In this document: positions 1 to 8,075 of the stretch, piece after piece
How the letters are laid out: every line of letters starts with the position of its first letter
Numbering within the stretch: the first letter of the stretch is position 1
Source of the DNA: VRUE01 sp963714155
Lineage (GTDB): Bacteria; Actinomycetota; Thermoleophilia; Solirubrobacterales; 70-9
Assembly: GCA_963714155.1 (NCBI GenBank)
Contig: OY970236.1
Location: 496,001-560,000 of the forward strand
Length of the DNA stretch: 64,000 bases
Direction of reading: 5' to 3'
The notes under the pieces: model-generated
Database searches by the model: none
The model's input: the letters and a program-made list of their open reading frames with translations, nothing else
Told to the model about the DNA's origin: nothing
Position numbers and translations under genes: made by a program

Positions 1-764
1 TGGTTGAGCCGCGCCGGCCGCCGCGCGTCGGTGAGCAGCATCAGCGCCAGCAGGCCGCGTGCCTCGGGCTCGCGCGGCAGCATCGCGACGAGGATGCGGG
101 CGAGGCGGATCGCTTCGCCGCTGAGCTCGGTGCGGACCAGCTCCTCGCCGGAGGCGGCCAGGTAGCCCTCGTTGAAGACGAGGTAGAGCGTCGCCAGCAC
201 GGCCGGCAGCCGCTCCGGCATCTGCTCGACCACCGGCACCTCGTAGGGGATGTTGTTGGCGGCGATCTTGCGCTTGGCGCGGACGATCCGCTGCGCCATC
301 GCGCTCTCGCTGCTGAGGAAGGCGCGGGCGATCTCGCCGGTGCTGAGGCCGCCGAGGCTGCGCAGGGTCAGCGCTACCCGCGCCTCGGCGCCCAGCGCCG
401 GGTGGCAGCAGGTGAAGATCAGCCGCAGGCGGTCGTCCTCGATCTCGCCCAGCTGCTCCCCGGGCGTCGCCTGCGGCTCGGCGTGCAGCGCTTCTAGTCG
501 CTCCAGCGCCGCGACCTTGTCGCGCAGCACGCCCTCGCGGCGGATCCGGTCGATCGCCCGGTTGCGGGCGACCTGCGTGATCCAGGCCCCCGGGTTGTCC
601 GGCACGCCCTCGTGCGGCCAGCGCTCGAGGGCGACGACGAAGGCCTCCTGCACCACCTCTTCGGCGAGGTCGAAATCGCCGGTGACGCGGATCAGCGTCG
701 CCACCGCACGCCCCGACTCCTCGCGGAAGGCGCGGGCGGCGACGCTGTCGCGAGCCGTGGCTAC
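1..764 (-). CDS. ECF sigma factor (SigJ/DUF6596-type), C-terminus off the window
   Basis: RNA polymerase sigma factor of the extracytoplasmic-function class that pairs with YCII proteins. The reading frame gives region 2 (FREESGRAVATLIRV, then DLAEEVVQEAF and NPGAWITQVARNRAIDRIRR), region 4 (GGLSTGEIARAFLSSESAMAQRIVRAKRK in pieces) and the start of the C-terminal extension (LLALMLLTDARRPARLNQ), where the window cuts it. It follows the YCII gene directly; its frame overlaps the YCII stop as GTAG. No ATG, GTG or TTG lies in frame between there and codon 21 (a GTG that would cut region 2), nor for more than 40 codons upstream, so the true start is unresolved; the coordinate given is the overlap. 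The family call is firm, the start is not. Confidence 0.85.
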
Positions 765-1138
765 GAGCGCTCCGCCTTCTCCAGCAGTTCCGCGCCGTCG
801 GCGACCAGCGGGCGGATTTCGACGTGGCCGCTGCGCAGCGGGATCTTCTTCGCCCAGGCAAGCGCCTCGTCGAGGTTCTCCACCTCGATCATCCAGAAGC
901 CGGCCAGCTGCTCCTTGGTCTCGGCAAAGGGACCGTCGGTGACCAGCGGCTCGCCCTCGCCGTAATGGAGGGTGGTGCCGGTGGCGCGCTCCTGCAGGCC
1001 GGCGCCGGTGACCATCGCCCCGGCCTCGGTCAGCTCGGCGTTGAACCGGCCCATCTCGGCGAGGTTCTGCTTCACCTCGTCGGGGGTGACGTCCTCCCAG
1101 CTGCGCTCCTCGGAAATCAGGGCAAGCATGAACTGCAT
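761..1138 (-). CDS. YCII-domain protein (YciI-like), sigma-factor partner
   Basis: Small 125-aa cytoplasmic protein of the YCII fold, a ferredoxin-like dimer related to muconolactone isomerase. It begins MQFMLALISEERSW and carries the usual VTDGPFAETKEQLAGF and ENLDEALAWAKK segments. Genes of this family sit next to ECF sigma factors of the SigJ/DUF6596 type across actinobacteria, and here the sigma gene follows with overlapping ends on the same strand, so the two are almost certainly cotranscribed. Its biochemical role in that pairing is not established. An AGGAGG-like sequence lies just before the ATG. Confidence 0.9.
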   Translation of the reverse strand: MQFMLALISEERSWEDVTPDEVKQNLAEMGRFNAELTEAGAMVTGAGLQERATGTTLHYGEGEPLVTDGPFAETKEQLAGFWMIEVENLDEALAWAKKIPLRSGHVEIRPLVADGAELLEKAERS

Positions 1139-1224
1139 CGTGGTTCCTCCTGTCTCATGAGCAGCGCCGTGTGGCCGCTCTCACCCTAACGACGAACGGC
1201 CGGGGCTCAGATCGACAGGCGCCC

Positions 1225-2094
1225 TCAGATCGATCTGGCCGTGAGCGCCTGTGCCAGGCGCTGCGGATCTTCGATCTGAGGGTAGTGAGCGAGCTCGGGC
1301 AGCTCGTTCACCGGCACCTCGGGTCGCAGCTCGCGCAGCGCCGCCAGCACGCTGGTCGTCGCCACCGGGTCCTGCAGTCCCCAGGCGAGGCTGAGCGCGC
1401 CGGGCCACTCGCGGATCGCGCCGTGCCAGCGCTCGGCGTGGGTTTCGCGCTGGTCCATGTAGGAGATCAGCCGGTGGCCGAGGGTGCGGCCGCCGTTGTG
1501 GCAGATCAGCGACCACTGGTCCTCGGCCTCCGCCCCGCTGAGCGGGTGCGCAGCGGAGAAGACCGAGCCGAACTGGTGGCGGAAGAAGCGCTCGCTGGAG
1601 AGGCGGGCGACGAGCGGGCCGAGGCGGCTGCGCAGCGCCTTCTGCGCCGGTGTGGGACTGGCGGCTTCGAGCACCATGCTGCCGTTGAAGAGCAGGATCC
1701 CGGCGATCTCCATCGTCAGCTTTCCTTCCAGGTCGCGGGCCATCAGCTCGTTGGCGACCGAGGTGCCCATGTCGTGGGCGACGACGAAGACGGGGCGCCC
1801 GCCGGCATGCCGGCGCACCAGCTCCTCGCTCAGATCGGCTTGCCAGAAGAGGCTGTAGTCGTGCTCGCGCGGCTTCGCCGAGAGGCCGAAGCCGAGGAAG
1901 TCGAAGGCGAGCACGTTGCGCCCCGGCAGCTCTTCAAGCAGCAGTCGCCAGTCGTAGGAGCTGGAGGGGAAGCCGTGCAGGAGCAGCAGCAGAGGGCCCT
2001 CCCCCTTTTGGCGGAAGGTGTGAATCGAGTGGCCGCGGAACTCCTCGCTCTGCCCGCGCCCCTGCCAGGCGCGGACCCGCTCGGTAACGGTCAA
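1225..2094 (-). CDS. alpha/beta hydrolase with Asp nucleophile (epoxide hydrolase/dehalogenase-like)
   Basis: A 289-aa alpha/beta-hydrolase-fold enzyme. The oxyanion HG motif is in LLLLHGFPSSSYDWR, the nucleophile elbow reads VVAHDMGTS with aspartate in the nucleophile position, and the C-terminal histidine is in ELAHYPQIEDP. An aspartate nucleophile is the hallmark of epoxide hydrolases and haloalkane dehalogenases rather than esterases; the actual substrate cannot be read from sequence. The start is a TTG overlapping the TGA of the upstream hydrolase (TTGA), with GGAG just before it, so the two hydrolases form an operon. No signal peptide is seen. Confidence 0.85.
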   Translation of the reverse strand: MTVTERVRAWQGRGQSEEFRGHSIHTFRQKGEGPLLLLLHGFPSSSYDWRLLLEELPGRNVLAFDFLGFGLSAKPREHDYSLFWQADLSEELVRRHAGGRPVFVVAHDMGTSVANELMARDLEGKLTMEIAGILLFNGSMVLEAASPTPAQKALRSRLGPLVARLSSERFFRHQFGSVFSAAHPLSGAEAEDQWSLICHNGGRTLGHRLISYMDQRETHAERWHGAIREWPGALSLAWGLQDPVATTSVLAALRELRPEVPVNELPELAHYPQIEDPQRLAQALTARSI

Positions 2095-2939
2095 TCTCCG
2101 AAGCGCTTGACGAAGGCGAGCGCGTTCTCGGCGACCTCGCGCCAGCCGTGGTCGATCGTCAGCGTGTGGCCGCGGTGGGGCATCTCGATGTGCTCGGTCA
2201 CGCCCGGGTTGTGGCTCTTCTGCTGCTTGAAGGCGGCCTTGCTCATCGCCGGCGGCACGGCGTTGTCTTCCTCGCCGGTGAAGACCAAGAGCGGCCCGCG
2301 CTCGGGGTTCTTGGTGTCGGCCTTGGTCTCGGCGCTGGGGTTGAAGTTCGCCATCGCCGCCTGGAAGAGCGGCTTGGCGGGGGCGGCGACGTGGTAGGTC
2401 TCGTAGAGCGCTCGCGCCTCGTCCTCGGGGATCGCGTTGGCCCAGCTGTAGCGGTACTGCTCGAAGCTGAGGGTCAGGGCGCGGCCCTTGTTGAGCGGGT
2501 TGCGCAGCGCCGGCAGCGCCGTGCGCAGGGCCGGGATCGGCAGCGGCAGAACGCCTTTGAACGGCGCCGGATCGACCGCGACAGAGGCGATCGAGAGCCC
2601 CCGCCCGGCGAGGATCTGGGTGATCAGACCGCCGAAGGAGTGGCCGATGATCGCCGGCTTCTTTTGCAGCCCGCCGATCGCCGCGGCGAAGTGGTCGGCA
2701 ACCGCGACCACGCCGACGCCGGCCAGCGCCTGCGGGTTGGCGCGCGCCGCCTCGACGCTCTCCGGGTCACCGGGCCAGCCCGGCGCCACCGCGGCGAAGC
2801 CGGCCTCCTCGAAGAGATCGATCCAGCTCTGCCAGCTGCTCGGCAGCAGCCAGAGGCCGTGGACGAAGACGACGGGAGTCCGCCCCGACGCGTTTGCCTT
2901 CTCGATCTGCTCTGACTCGGCCTGCGTGATCGTCGCCAT
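2091..2939 (-). CDS. alpha/beta hydrolase with Ser nucleophile
   Basis: Serine hydrolase of the alpha/beta fold, 282 aa from the chosen ATG. Motifs: VVFVHGLWLLPSSW (oxyanion region), IIGHSFGGLITQ (nucleophile elbow GHSFG), FTGEEDNAVPP (acid region) and PHRGHTLTIDHGW (catalytic His). ATG at 2939 is preferred over an in-frame GTG at 2945 because AGGA sits 7 nt upstream of it. It is first gene of a two-hydrolase operon; the downstream enzyme starts inside its stop codon. The two proteins belong to different subfamilies (Ser against Asp nucleophile), so they are not a recent duplication. Confidence 0.85.
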   Translation of the reverse strand: MATITQAESEQIEKANASGRTPVVFVHGLWLLPSSWQSWIDLFEEAGFAAVAPGWPGDPESVEAARANPQALAGVGVVAVADHFAAAIGGLQKKPAIIGHSFGGLITQILAGRGLSIASVAVDPAPFKGVLPLPIPALRTALPALRNPLNKGRALTLSFEQYRYSWANAIPEDEARALYETYHVAAPAKPLFQAAMANFNPSAETKADTKNPERGPLLVFTGEEDNAVPPAMSKAAFKQQKSHNPGVTEHIEMPHRGHTLTIDHGWREVAENALAFVKRFGD

Positions 2940-3008
2940 ATGCACGTCCTTAAGTGAAATTTCCCTCGCATCGTCAAATAGACGAGCGCCGCGGTCGATG
3001 AAGCGTCC

Positions 3009-3923
3009 ATGTTCTCACTCCGAAGCAAGTCCAAGTCAGCGCGGCGCGCCTCCGCGACAACCCTCGTAGTCGCCATCTGCGCGCTGCTGGCCGTGATTCC
3101 CGCCACCGGTTCGGCCGCGCCCGGGCCGGGTGAAGAGCCGCAGCTCGCCTTCGAACCCGGCAGCTATGACTTTGGCCTGCTCGAAGCCAACCGCTCCAGC
3201 GGTCAGACCAATTTCCAGCTGCGCAACGTCGGCAGCGTCTCGGCGCCGATCTACTCGATCAACGTCGTCGGCTCGGGCTCGGGTGCCTTCTGGACCGGCA
3301 ACAGCGACTGCTTCGGCCACCCCCTCGAACCCAATGAAACCTGCTCGGTCCAGGTCAACTTCGGCCCCTACGACGCCGTGCCCTTCGCCGCCCAGCTGCG
3401 CGCCGAATCCGATTCCGGCACCAACTTCACCGCCGCGCTCAGCGGCGAAGGCGGCCGGCCCGCGCTCACCGCTGCCTCCAACCCGACCAACTTCGGCTCG
3501 GTGCCGGTCGACTCGGGCGGCGTGGTCAAGACGATCGACGTCACCAACGAGGGCAACATGCCGGGCGGCGCTTTCATCGCCGTCATCTCCGGCGGCGCCG
3601 TCGGCAGCTTCCACCTGCTCGACGAGAACTGCACCGGCTTCCCGCTCAGCCCGGCGGCGACCTGCAACCTCCAGGTCAGCTTCGAACCGATCAGCACCGG
3701 TGCCAAGACGGCCCGCCTCTTCCTGGTCGGCGATGGTGACGGTGGCGTGCAAATCACGCTGACCGGCGTCGGGCTCGAGCCCGAGCCGATCGCCGATGCT
3801 TCAGGTCCGGGCCTCGCTGCCCCCGCAACCGCCAAGTCCCGCCGCAAGCACCGCGCGCGCCCGAAGAACCAGCGGCGTCGTGGCGGCCGGGTCGGCCTCG
3901 CCTACAAGCGCTTGCTGCACTAA
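3009..3923 (+). CDS. secreted ASH/choice-of-anchor D repeat protein
   Basis: A 304-aa exported protein. An N-terminal Sec signal (basic SKSKSARR, hydrophobic TTLVVAICALLAVIP, A-x-A-like cleavage near residue 40) is followed by two immunoglobulin-like repeats of about 100 aa. The first starts LAFEPGSYDFGLL and ends at TAALSGEG; the second starts TAASNPTNFGSVPVDSGG and ends ITLTGVG. The paired phrases PLEPNETCSVQVNFGP and PLSPAATCNLQVSFEP mark the same strand in each repeat, as in ASH/SPD-2/HYDIN and choice-of-anchor D domains. The C-terminus is strongly basic (KSRRKHRARPKNQRRRGGR), perhaps for binding the envelope. Its function is unknown. Confidence 0.8.
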   Translation: MFSLRSKSKSARRASATTLVVAICALLAVIPATGSAAPGPGEEPQLAFEPGSYDFGLLEANRSSGQTNFQLRNVGSVSAPIYSINVVGSGSGAFWTGNSDCFGHPLEPNETCSVQVNFGPYDAVPFAAQLRAESDSGTNFTAALSGEGGRPALTAASNPTNFGSVPVDSGGVVKTIDVTNEGNMPGGAFIAVISGGAVGSFHLLDENCTGFPLSPAATCNLQVSFEPISTGAKTARLFLVGDGDGGVQITLTGVGLEPEPIADASGPGLAAPATAKSRRKHRARPKNQRRRGGRVGLAYKRLLH

Positions 3924-3937
3924 GGCTGGGAAGCTCC

Positions 3938-3958
3938 CCGGATGCCTGAGGCATCCGG
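3938..3958. other. 9-bp perfect inverted repeat over a start codon
   Basis: Arms CCGGATGCC and GGCATCCGG separated by TGA. It lies 14 nt after the stop of the ASH protein and covers the ATG (3942) of the DUF2419 gene. It could terminate the upstream transcript, hold that start codon in a hairpin, or indicate that the real start is the in-frame GTG at 3975. Confidence 0.6.
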
Positions 3959-4877
3959 CTTCATCTCCGATCGGGTGCGCTCTGCCTGCGAGTGGGTCGC
4001 GGGCCGGGCGCGCTCGGTGCGGATCGAGCCGAGCGCCTTGGCGCCCTACGCCGCGGGCCTGCCCGACAAGGCGGAGTTGCCCGCCCCCGACCCGGCCACC
4101 GAGCTCGTCGAGGGGGGCCGCGAGGCCCGCACCGCCTTCGTCCTCTGCCTCGACGCGATCAACTTCGGCTCCGGCTGGTGGCCAACGATCCGCAAGCGCC
4201 CCGGCCACAGCGGCTACTTCACGATCGCGGCGGGGCTGACTCAGCGCTTCCGCGAGCGCGGACCGTGGTCGGTTGGAGAGCTGACCGAGCTGCGAGCGGT
4301 TGACATCGCCGCTGTCGTCGGCCAGGACGCCGAGCATCCGCTGATGGCTCACTACGCGGCGGCGCTGAACGACGTCGGCGAGCGCGTTGGAGCTGAGCAC
4401 GGCGGTCGCTTCGAGGCGGTGGTCGAGGCCGCGAACGGCTCCGCACCGGCGCTCGCGGGAGTGCTCGCCGAGTGGGAGGCCTTCGCCGACACCTCCACGT
4501 ACGAGGGTCGTCCCGTTCCCTTCTGCAAGCGCGCCCAGATCGCCGCCGCCGACATCGACCGCATGGGGCTCGCCGAACTGCGCGACCTCGACCGGCTCAC
4601 CGCCTTTGCCGACAACCTCGTCCCCCACGTGCTCAGGGTCGACGGCGTACTGCAGCTTGAGCCGGCCCTGGAGGAGAAAATCGAAGCCGGCGAGCTGCTC
4701 GAGCACGGCTCCGCCGAGGAGGTTGAGCTGCGCGCCTGCGCCGTCCACGCGATCGAGCAACTCGCCGCCGCCGCACCCCTCGCCCCCGCCGAGATCGACG
4801 GCCTCCTCTGGAACCGAGGCCGTACCCAGCGTTACAAGGCGCTCCCCCGACCCCGCTCCCGCAACACCGCGTACTGA
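3942..4877 (+). CDS. DUF2419 queuosine-salvage N-glycosylase (Qng1-like)
   Basis: A 311-aa protein of the DUF2419/Qng1 family, whose members release queuine from queuosine 5'-phosphate so that it can be reused in tRNA. Colinear matches to the family as I remember it from the human protein: LDAINFGSGWWP, HSGYFTIAAGL, a region ending YEGRPVPFCKRAQIAAADI, LTAFADNLVPHVLRVDGVL, GSAEEVELRACAVHAIEQL, and the terminal RTQRYKALPRPRSRNTAY. The match runs the whole length, so this is a complete enzyme. The family is mainly eukaryotic and sparse in bacteria. The start could also be the GTG at 3975; either leaves the domain intact. No queuosine biosynthesis gene is visible in the window. Confidence 0.85.
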   Translation: MPEASGFISDRVRSACEWVAGRARSVRIEPSALAPYAAGLPDKAELPAPDPATELVEGGREARTAFVLCLDAINFGSGWWPTIRKRPGHSGYFTIAAGLTQRFRERGPWSVGELTELRAVDIAAVVGQDAEHPLMAHYAAALNDVGERVGAEHGGRFEAVVEAANGSAPALAGVLAEWEAFADTSTYEGRPVPFCKRAQIAAADIDRMGLAELRDLDRLTAFADNLVPHVLRVDGVLQLEPALEEKIEAGELLEHGSAEEVELRACAVHAIEQLAAAAPLAPAEIDGLLWNRGRTQRYKALPRPRSRNTAY

Positions 4878-4890
4878 GCCCCTCTAGCTA

Positions 4891-4935
4891 GGTGTAACGC
4901 TTTCTCCGTGTCATAGGTGGATAAAGCGTTACACC
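4891..4935. terminator. hairpin between convergent genes
   Basis: Perfect 13-bp arms GGTGTAACGCTTT and AAAGCGTTACACC with a 19-nt spacer that adds three further pairs after one mismatch. It starts 13 nt after the DUF2419 stop and ends 10 nt before the stop of the converging ABC permease, so it is placed to terminate both strands. The arm resembles that of the hairpin at 19780. Confidence 0.7.
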
Positions 4936-4945
4936 ACCTTGCGGG

Positions 4946-5743
4946 TCAGCCCGCCGCTTCGGCGCGCCTCAAGCCGCCGCGGGCCCAGAGGGCGAAGAGG
5001 ACCGGGAGGGTGAACGCGATCGCGAAGGCTAGGGCGACGACGACGGGTTCGCCGGAGATGAAGCCGCGGCCGGCCTCGAGCAGCGCGGTTACCGGGTTGA
5101 CCGAGGCGACGGCGTGGATCCAGCCGCTGAGCAGGCTGAGCGGCACGTAGACCGGGGCGAGGAAGAGGATCAGGAAGACCGGGAACTGCATCAGCGGGCC
5201 GCCCTGAATCGAGCGCACCCGCATCGCTACCCCCGCCGCCCACAGCGTCGCGGTGAGGTTGGTCAGGATCGCCAGCCCGTAGAGCCCGAACAGTTCGACC
5301 CCGCCGCCGCCGACCTCCATCCCGGCGATCAGGGCGATCGTCGTCAGCACGGTCCAGGTGATCGCCGCCCTGGTCAGGGCAGCGATCGCGTAGCCAGCGA
5401 CGATGCCGCTGCGGTTGCTGGCGGCGAGCAGGTAGCGGTTGGCGAAGCCGATCTCGAAGTCGCGGGCGATGCCGAAGCCGGTGAAGACGCCGCCGAAGGC
5501 TGCCGACTGCAGCAGCACGAAGACGAACTGGAAGGCGGTGTAGCCACTGGGGAAGTCGAAGCCGGGCACGTTGCCGACCGCCGAGAGGCCGCCGGCGAAG
5601 GCGACGAAGAAGAAGAGCGGGAAGACGATCGCCGGTGCCAGGAAGGCCGGGTTGCTGAGGAAGTTGTGGATGCTGCGCCAGGCGACCGCGCGGGCGATTG
5701 CGCCGAAGCTCGCCGCGCCGCGCTCGCCGCCGCTCGTGCTCAT
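4946..5743 (-). CDS. ABC-2 type exporter permease (DrrB-like), second copy
   Basis: Integral membrane subunit of an ABC exporter, 265 aa, about six TM helices (for example FLAPAIVFPLFFFVAFAGGL near the N-terminus and LPVLFALWA near the C-terminus). The ABC-2 signature region ARDFEIGFANRYLLAASNRS and the SVNPVTALLEAGR motif before the last helices match the daunorubicin-resistance DrrB family. It begins at ATG 5743 inside the stop of the preceding permease (ATGA), giving a three-gene operon ATPase-permease-permease. Two different permeases suggest a heterodimeric membrane part. The substrate is unknown. Confidence 0.9.
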   Translation of the reverse strand: MSTSGGERGAASFGAIARAVAWRSIHNFLSNPAFLAPAIVFPLFFFVAFAGGLSAVGNVPGFDFPSGYTAFQFVFVLLQSAAFGGVFTGFGIARDFEIGFANRYLLAASNRSGIVAGYAIAALTRAAITWTVLTTIALIAGMEVGGGGVELFGLYGLAILTNLTATLWAAGVAMRVRSIQGGPLMQFPVFLILFLAPVYVPLSLLSGWIHAVASVNPVTALLEAGRGFISGEPVVVALAFAIAFTLPVLFALWARGGLRRAEAAG

Positions 5744-6519
5744 GTCCGCACCAGCCGCGTCTTCATCGCGCTGTTCGCCGCCAGCATGCCGATGATCAGC
5801 ACCGCGGCGGCGATGCCAAAGCCAAGCGCCAGCGCACCCGCGTCCCAGCCTTCGAAGAGCAGCGAGCGGAAGGCCTCGAGCAGGTAGGTGACCGGGTTGG
5901 CGGCGGCGACGTCGTGGAACCACTGCGTCTGCAGCAGTTCCAGCGGCAGCGCCATCGCGGAGAGGAAGAGGAAGACGAAGAAGACCGGGAAGAGGCTCTG
6001 CACCGCCTCGCCCGAGCCGGTGCGCAGGGCGGCGAAGAGCCCGATCGAGCCGAAGGCGACCGTGACCGAGACCGAGAGCGCGACGATCGTCAGGGCGCCG
6101 CCGACGCCGGTCACCAGTTCGGCCCCGGCGATCAGACCCACGCTCAGGTAGGTCACCGCCTGCACGAGGCCGAGCAGCACGGTGCCGGCGAGCAGGCCGC
6201 CGAGTAGGGCCGCGCCGCGCAGCGGGGTCAGCGCCAGGCGGTTGAGGAAGCCGGTCTCGATGTCGCGGGCGAGGTCGGTGCCGGTGTTCATCACCGAGAA
6301 CAGCGCCCCCTGCACGAAGGGCACGGCGAGGGCGAAGGTGAGGTAGGAGTCGGTGGGGAAGCCGGGCAGGCTGGTCGTGTCTTTCAGCCCACCCGAGTTG
6401 ACCGCGAGCAGGAAGAGCGGGAAGACCAGGGCGGGGACGATCTGCGCCGGCTGGCGCAGGGTGCGCAGGGTCGAGCGCCGCGCCAGCTGACCGACCTGGG
6501 TGCGCAGCCCGCTGCTCAC
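5740..6519 (-). CDS. ABC-2 type exporter permease (DrrB-like), first copy
   Basis: A 259-aa membrane permease with six predicted TM helices and the family motifs ARDIETGFLNRLALTPLRG and AANPVTYLLEAFRSL. It starts with GTG at 6519 overlapping the TGA of the ATPase gene and is itself overlapped by the next permease, so the three products are made together in similar amounts. The shared motif with its neighbour, (R)DxExGFxNRxxL, shows the two permeases are paralogs. By family this exports a hydrophobic drug, lipid or secondary metabolite. Confidence 0.9.
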   Translation of the reverse strand: MSSGLRTQVGQLARRSTLRTLRQPAQIVPALVFPLFLLAVNSGGLKDTTSLPGFPTDSYLTFALAVPFVQGALFSVMNTGTDLARDIETGFLNRLALTPLRGAALLGGLLAGTVLLGLVQAVTYLSVGLIAGAELVTGVGGALTIVALSVSVTVAFGSIGLFAALRTGSGEAVQSLFPVFFVFLFLSAMALPLELLQTQWFHDVAAANPVTYLLEAFRSLLFEGWDAGALALGFGIAAAVLIIGMLAANSAMKTRLVRT

Positions 6520-7517
6520 GCCGCCGCGACCGCCTCGGCCTCAGGCTCCTCGGCCTCGTCGCCGGCGCCCTCGAGCGAGCGCCCCGTCTTTGCCAGGAAG
6601 ACGTCATCCAGTGAGGGCGCGTGCAGCTGCAGCTGCTCGATTGCGATCCCTTCCGAATCGAGCGCCCGCACGACCTCGGCCAGCTGCGCCTCGCCGCCGG
6701 CCAGGCGCGCCGCCGCCGCCCGCGGCCCCGAGCCGGCACGCTCGCCGAAGCGCTCCAGCACGCTCGCCAGGCGCTCGCGCTCACCGGGATCCTGCGGCAT
6801 CGCTTCCACGGTCGGGCGGCCGATCTCGGCCTTGAGCTCGGCCGGGGTGCCCTCGGCGACGATGTGACCGTGGTCGATGATCCCGACCCGACCCGCCAGC
6901 GCGTCGGCCTCCTCCAGGTACTGGGTGGTGAGGAAGACGGTCACCCCCTCGTCGGCCGCCAGCCGCGCCACCTCGTCCCAGAGCGCGGTGCGGCTCTGGA
7001 TGTCGAGGCCGGTTGTCGGCTCGTCGAGGAAGAGGATGCTCGGCCCGTGGGCGAGCGCCAGCGCCAGGTCCAGGCGCCGCTTCATCCCGCCCGAGTAGCC
7101 GCCGACCTTGCGGTCCGCCGCTTCGGCGAGGCCGACCCGCTCGAGCAGTTCCTGCCCGCGGGTTTCGCGCTCGGGCTTGCCGATCCCGTGCAGGGCGGTC
7201 TGCAGGCGCATGTGCTCGCGGCCGGTGAGCAGGGGATCGAGCGCCGCCTCCTGCAGCGCCGCGCCGATTGAGGAGCGCACCTGCGGTCCCTGCTCGACGA
7301 TGTCGAAGCCCGCCACCCGCGCCGTGCCTGCGGTCGGCGGCAGCAGCGTGGTCAGCATCAGCACCGTGGTCGACTTGCCGGCGCCGTTGGGACCGAGGAA
7401 GCCGTAGATCTCACCGGCCTCGACCCGCAGGTCGATCCCGTCGACCGCCCGCGGCCCGTTCTTGAACTCGCGCACGAGCGCTTCGACTTCGATGCCCTCT
7501 TGTCGCTGCGTCGCCAT
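6516..7517 (-). CDS. ABC exporter ATP-binding protein (DrrA-like)
   Basis: Nucleotide-binding subunit, 333 aa. Walker A GPNGAGKST (residues 42-50), signature YSGGMKRR (141-148), Walker B ILFLDE (161-166), and a switch region LTTQYLEEAD in which Gln replaces the usual His, as is normal for DrrA-type ATPases. A C-terminal extension of about 90 aa follows the ATPase domain, also typical of DrrA. The ATG at 7517 is preferred to an upstream in-frame start because GGAG lies five bases before it and homology begins there. It is divergent from the marR-type gene at 7618, which probably controls it. Confidence 0.93.
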   Translation of the reverse strand: MATQRQEGIEVEALVREFKNGPRAVDGIDLRVEAGEIYGFLGPNGAGKSTTVLMLTTLLPPTAGTARVAGFDIVEQGPQVRSSIGAALQEAALDPLLTGREHMRLQTALHGIGKPERETRGQELLERVGLAEAADRKVGGYSGGMKRRLDLALALAHGPSILFLDEPTTGLDIQSRTALWDEVARLAADEGVTVFLTTQYLEEADALAGRVGIIDHGHIVAEGTPAELKAEIGRPTVEAMPQDPGERERLASVLERFGERAGSGPRAAAARLAGGEAQLAEVVRALDSEGIAIEQLQLHAPSLDDVFLAKTGRSLEGAGDEAEEPEAEAVAAA

Positions 7518-7573
7518 CTCAACTCCAGACTGTCGATTCCAATCAAACGCGATCGTGGACGATACAGAGATAG

Positions 7574-7603
7574 TTGACGTTGTCAAATATTGATACTAGA
7601 ATG
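7574..7603. promoter_or_regulatory. divergent promoter region and MarR operator
   Basis: The AT-rich 100-bp gap contains the dyad TTGAC-GTT-GTCAA (7574-7586). On the minus strand TTGACA (7586-7581) is a perfect -35, with TATCGT 16 nt further on, facing the ABC operon. On the plus strand TTGACG (7574) and TAGAAT (7598-7603) are 18 nt apart, facing marR. The dyad covers both -35 boxes, so one bound MarR dimer would repress both directions. Confidence 0.55.
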
Positions 7604-7617
7604 TATTTTGCTAAGAT

Positions 7618-8058
7618 ATGAGCAAGGCGACGGAAAAGAAGGGAAAGCCCTCGGCGGCCGCGAGCTCCACTGCCGGCGAGGCCTGGGACCTGCTCGCCTC
7701 GCTCGTCTACCCGCCGCCCTTCCTGGCAATCGCCCAAGAGCTGGGCTTGCGTCCCGCCACCCTCGGCGCCCTGCGCGTCCTCGACGAGCCGCGGACGATG
7801 AGCGAGATCGCCACCTACCTGCGCTGCGACAACTCCAACGTGACCGGGATCGTCGACGGGCTCGAAACCCGCGGCCTCGCCGAAAGAAAAGCGTCTCCTG
7901 GCGATCGCCGGGTCAAGCTGATCGCGCTCACCGCCGAGGGCCGCCGCCTGCGGGCCCGGCTGATGCGCGAGGCGCGCAAGCCGCCCGCCTGGCTGAAGGG
8001 CCTCTCGGCGGCCGACCAGCGCACCCTGCGCGACCTGCTTCAGCGCGCCACGGCGTAG
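7618..8058 (+). CDS. MarR-family transcriptional regulator
   Basis: A 146-aa winged-helix regulator. The HTH is in TMSEIATYLRCDNSNVTGIVDGL, followed by the wing motif RKASPGDRRVKLIALT, the DxRxxxhxLT hallmark of MarR proteins. A 20-aa Lys/Ser-rich N-terminus precedes the fold. It is transcribed away from the DrrAB-type exporter and very likely represses it until an exported compound binds. There is no clear Shine-Dalgarno sequence before the ATG. Confidence 0.92.
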   Translation: MSKATEKKGKPSAAASSTAGEAWDLLASLVYPPPFLAIAQELGLRPATLGALRVLDEPRTMSEIATYLRCDNSNVTGIVDGLETRGLAERKASPGDRRVKLIALTAEGRRLRARLMREARKPPAWLKGLSAADQRTLRDLLQRATA

Positions 8059-8075
8059 GTCGTGGCGACGGCTGT

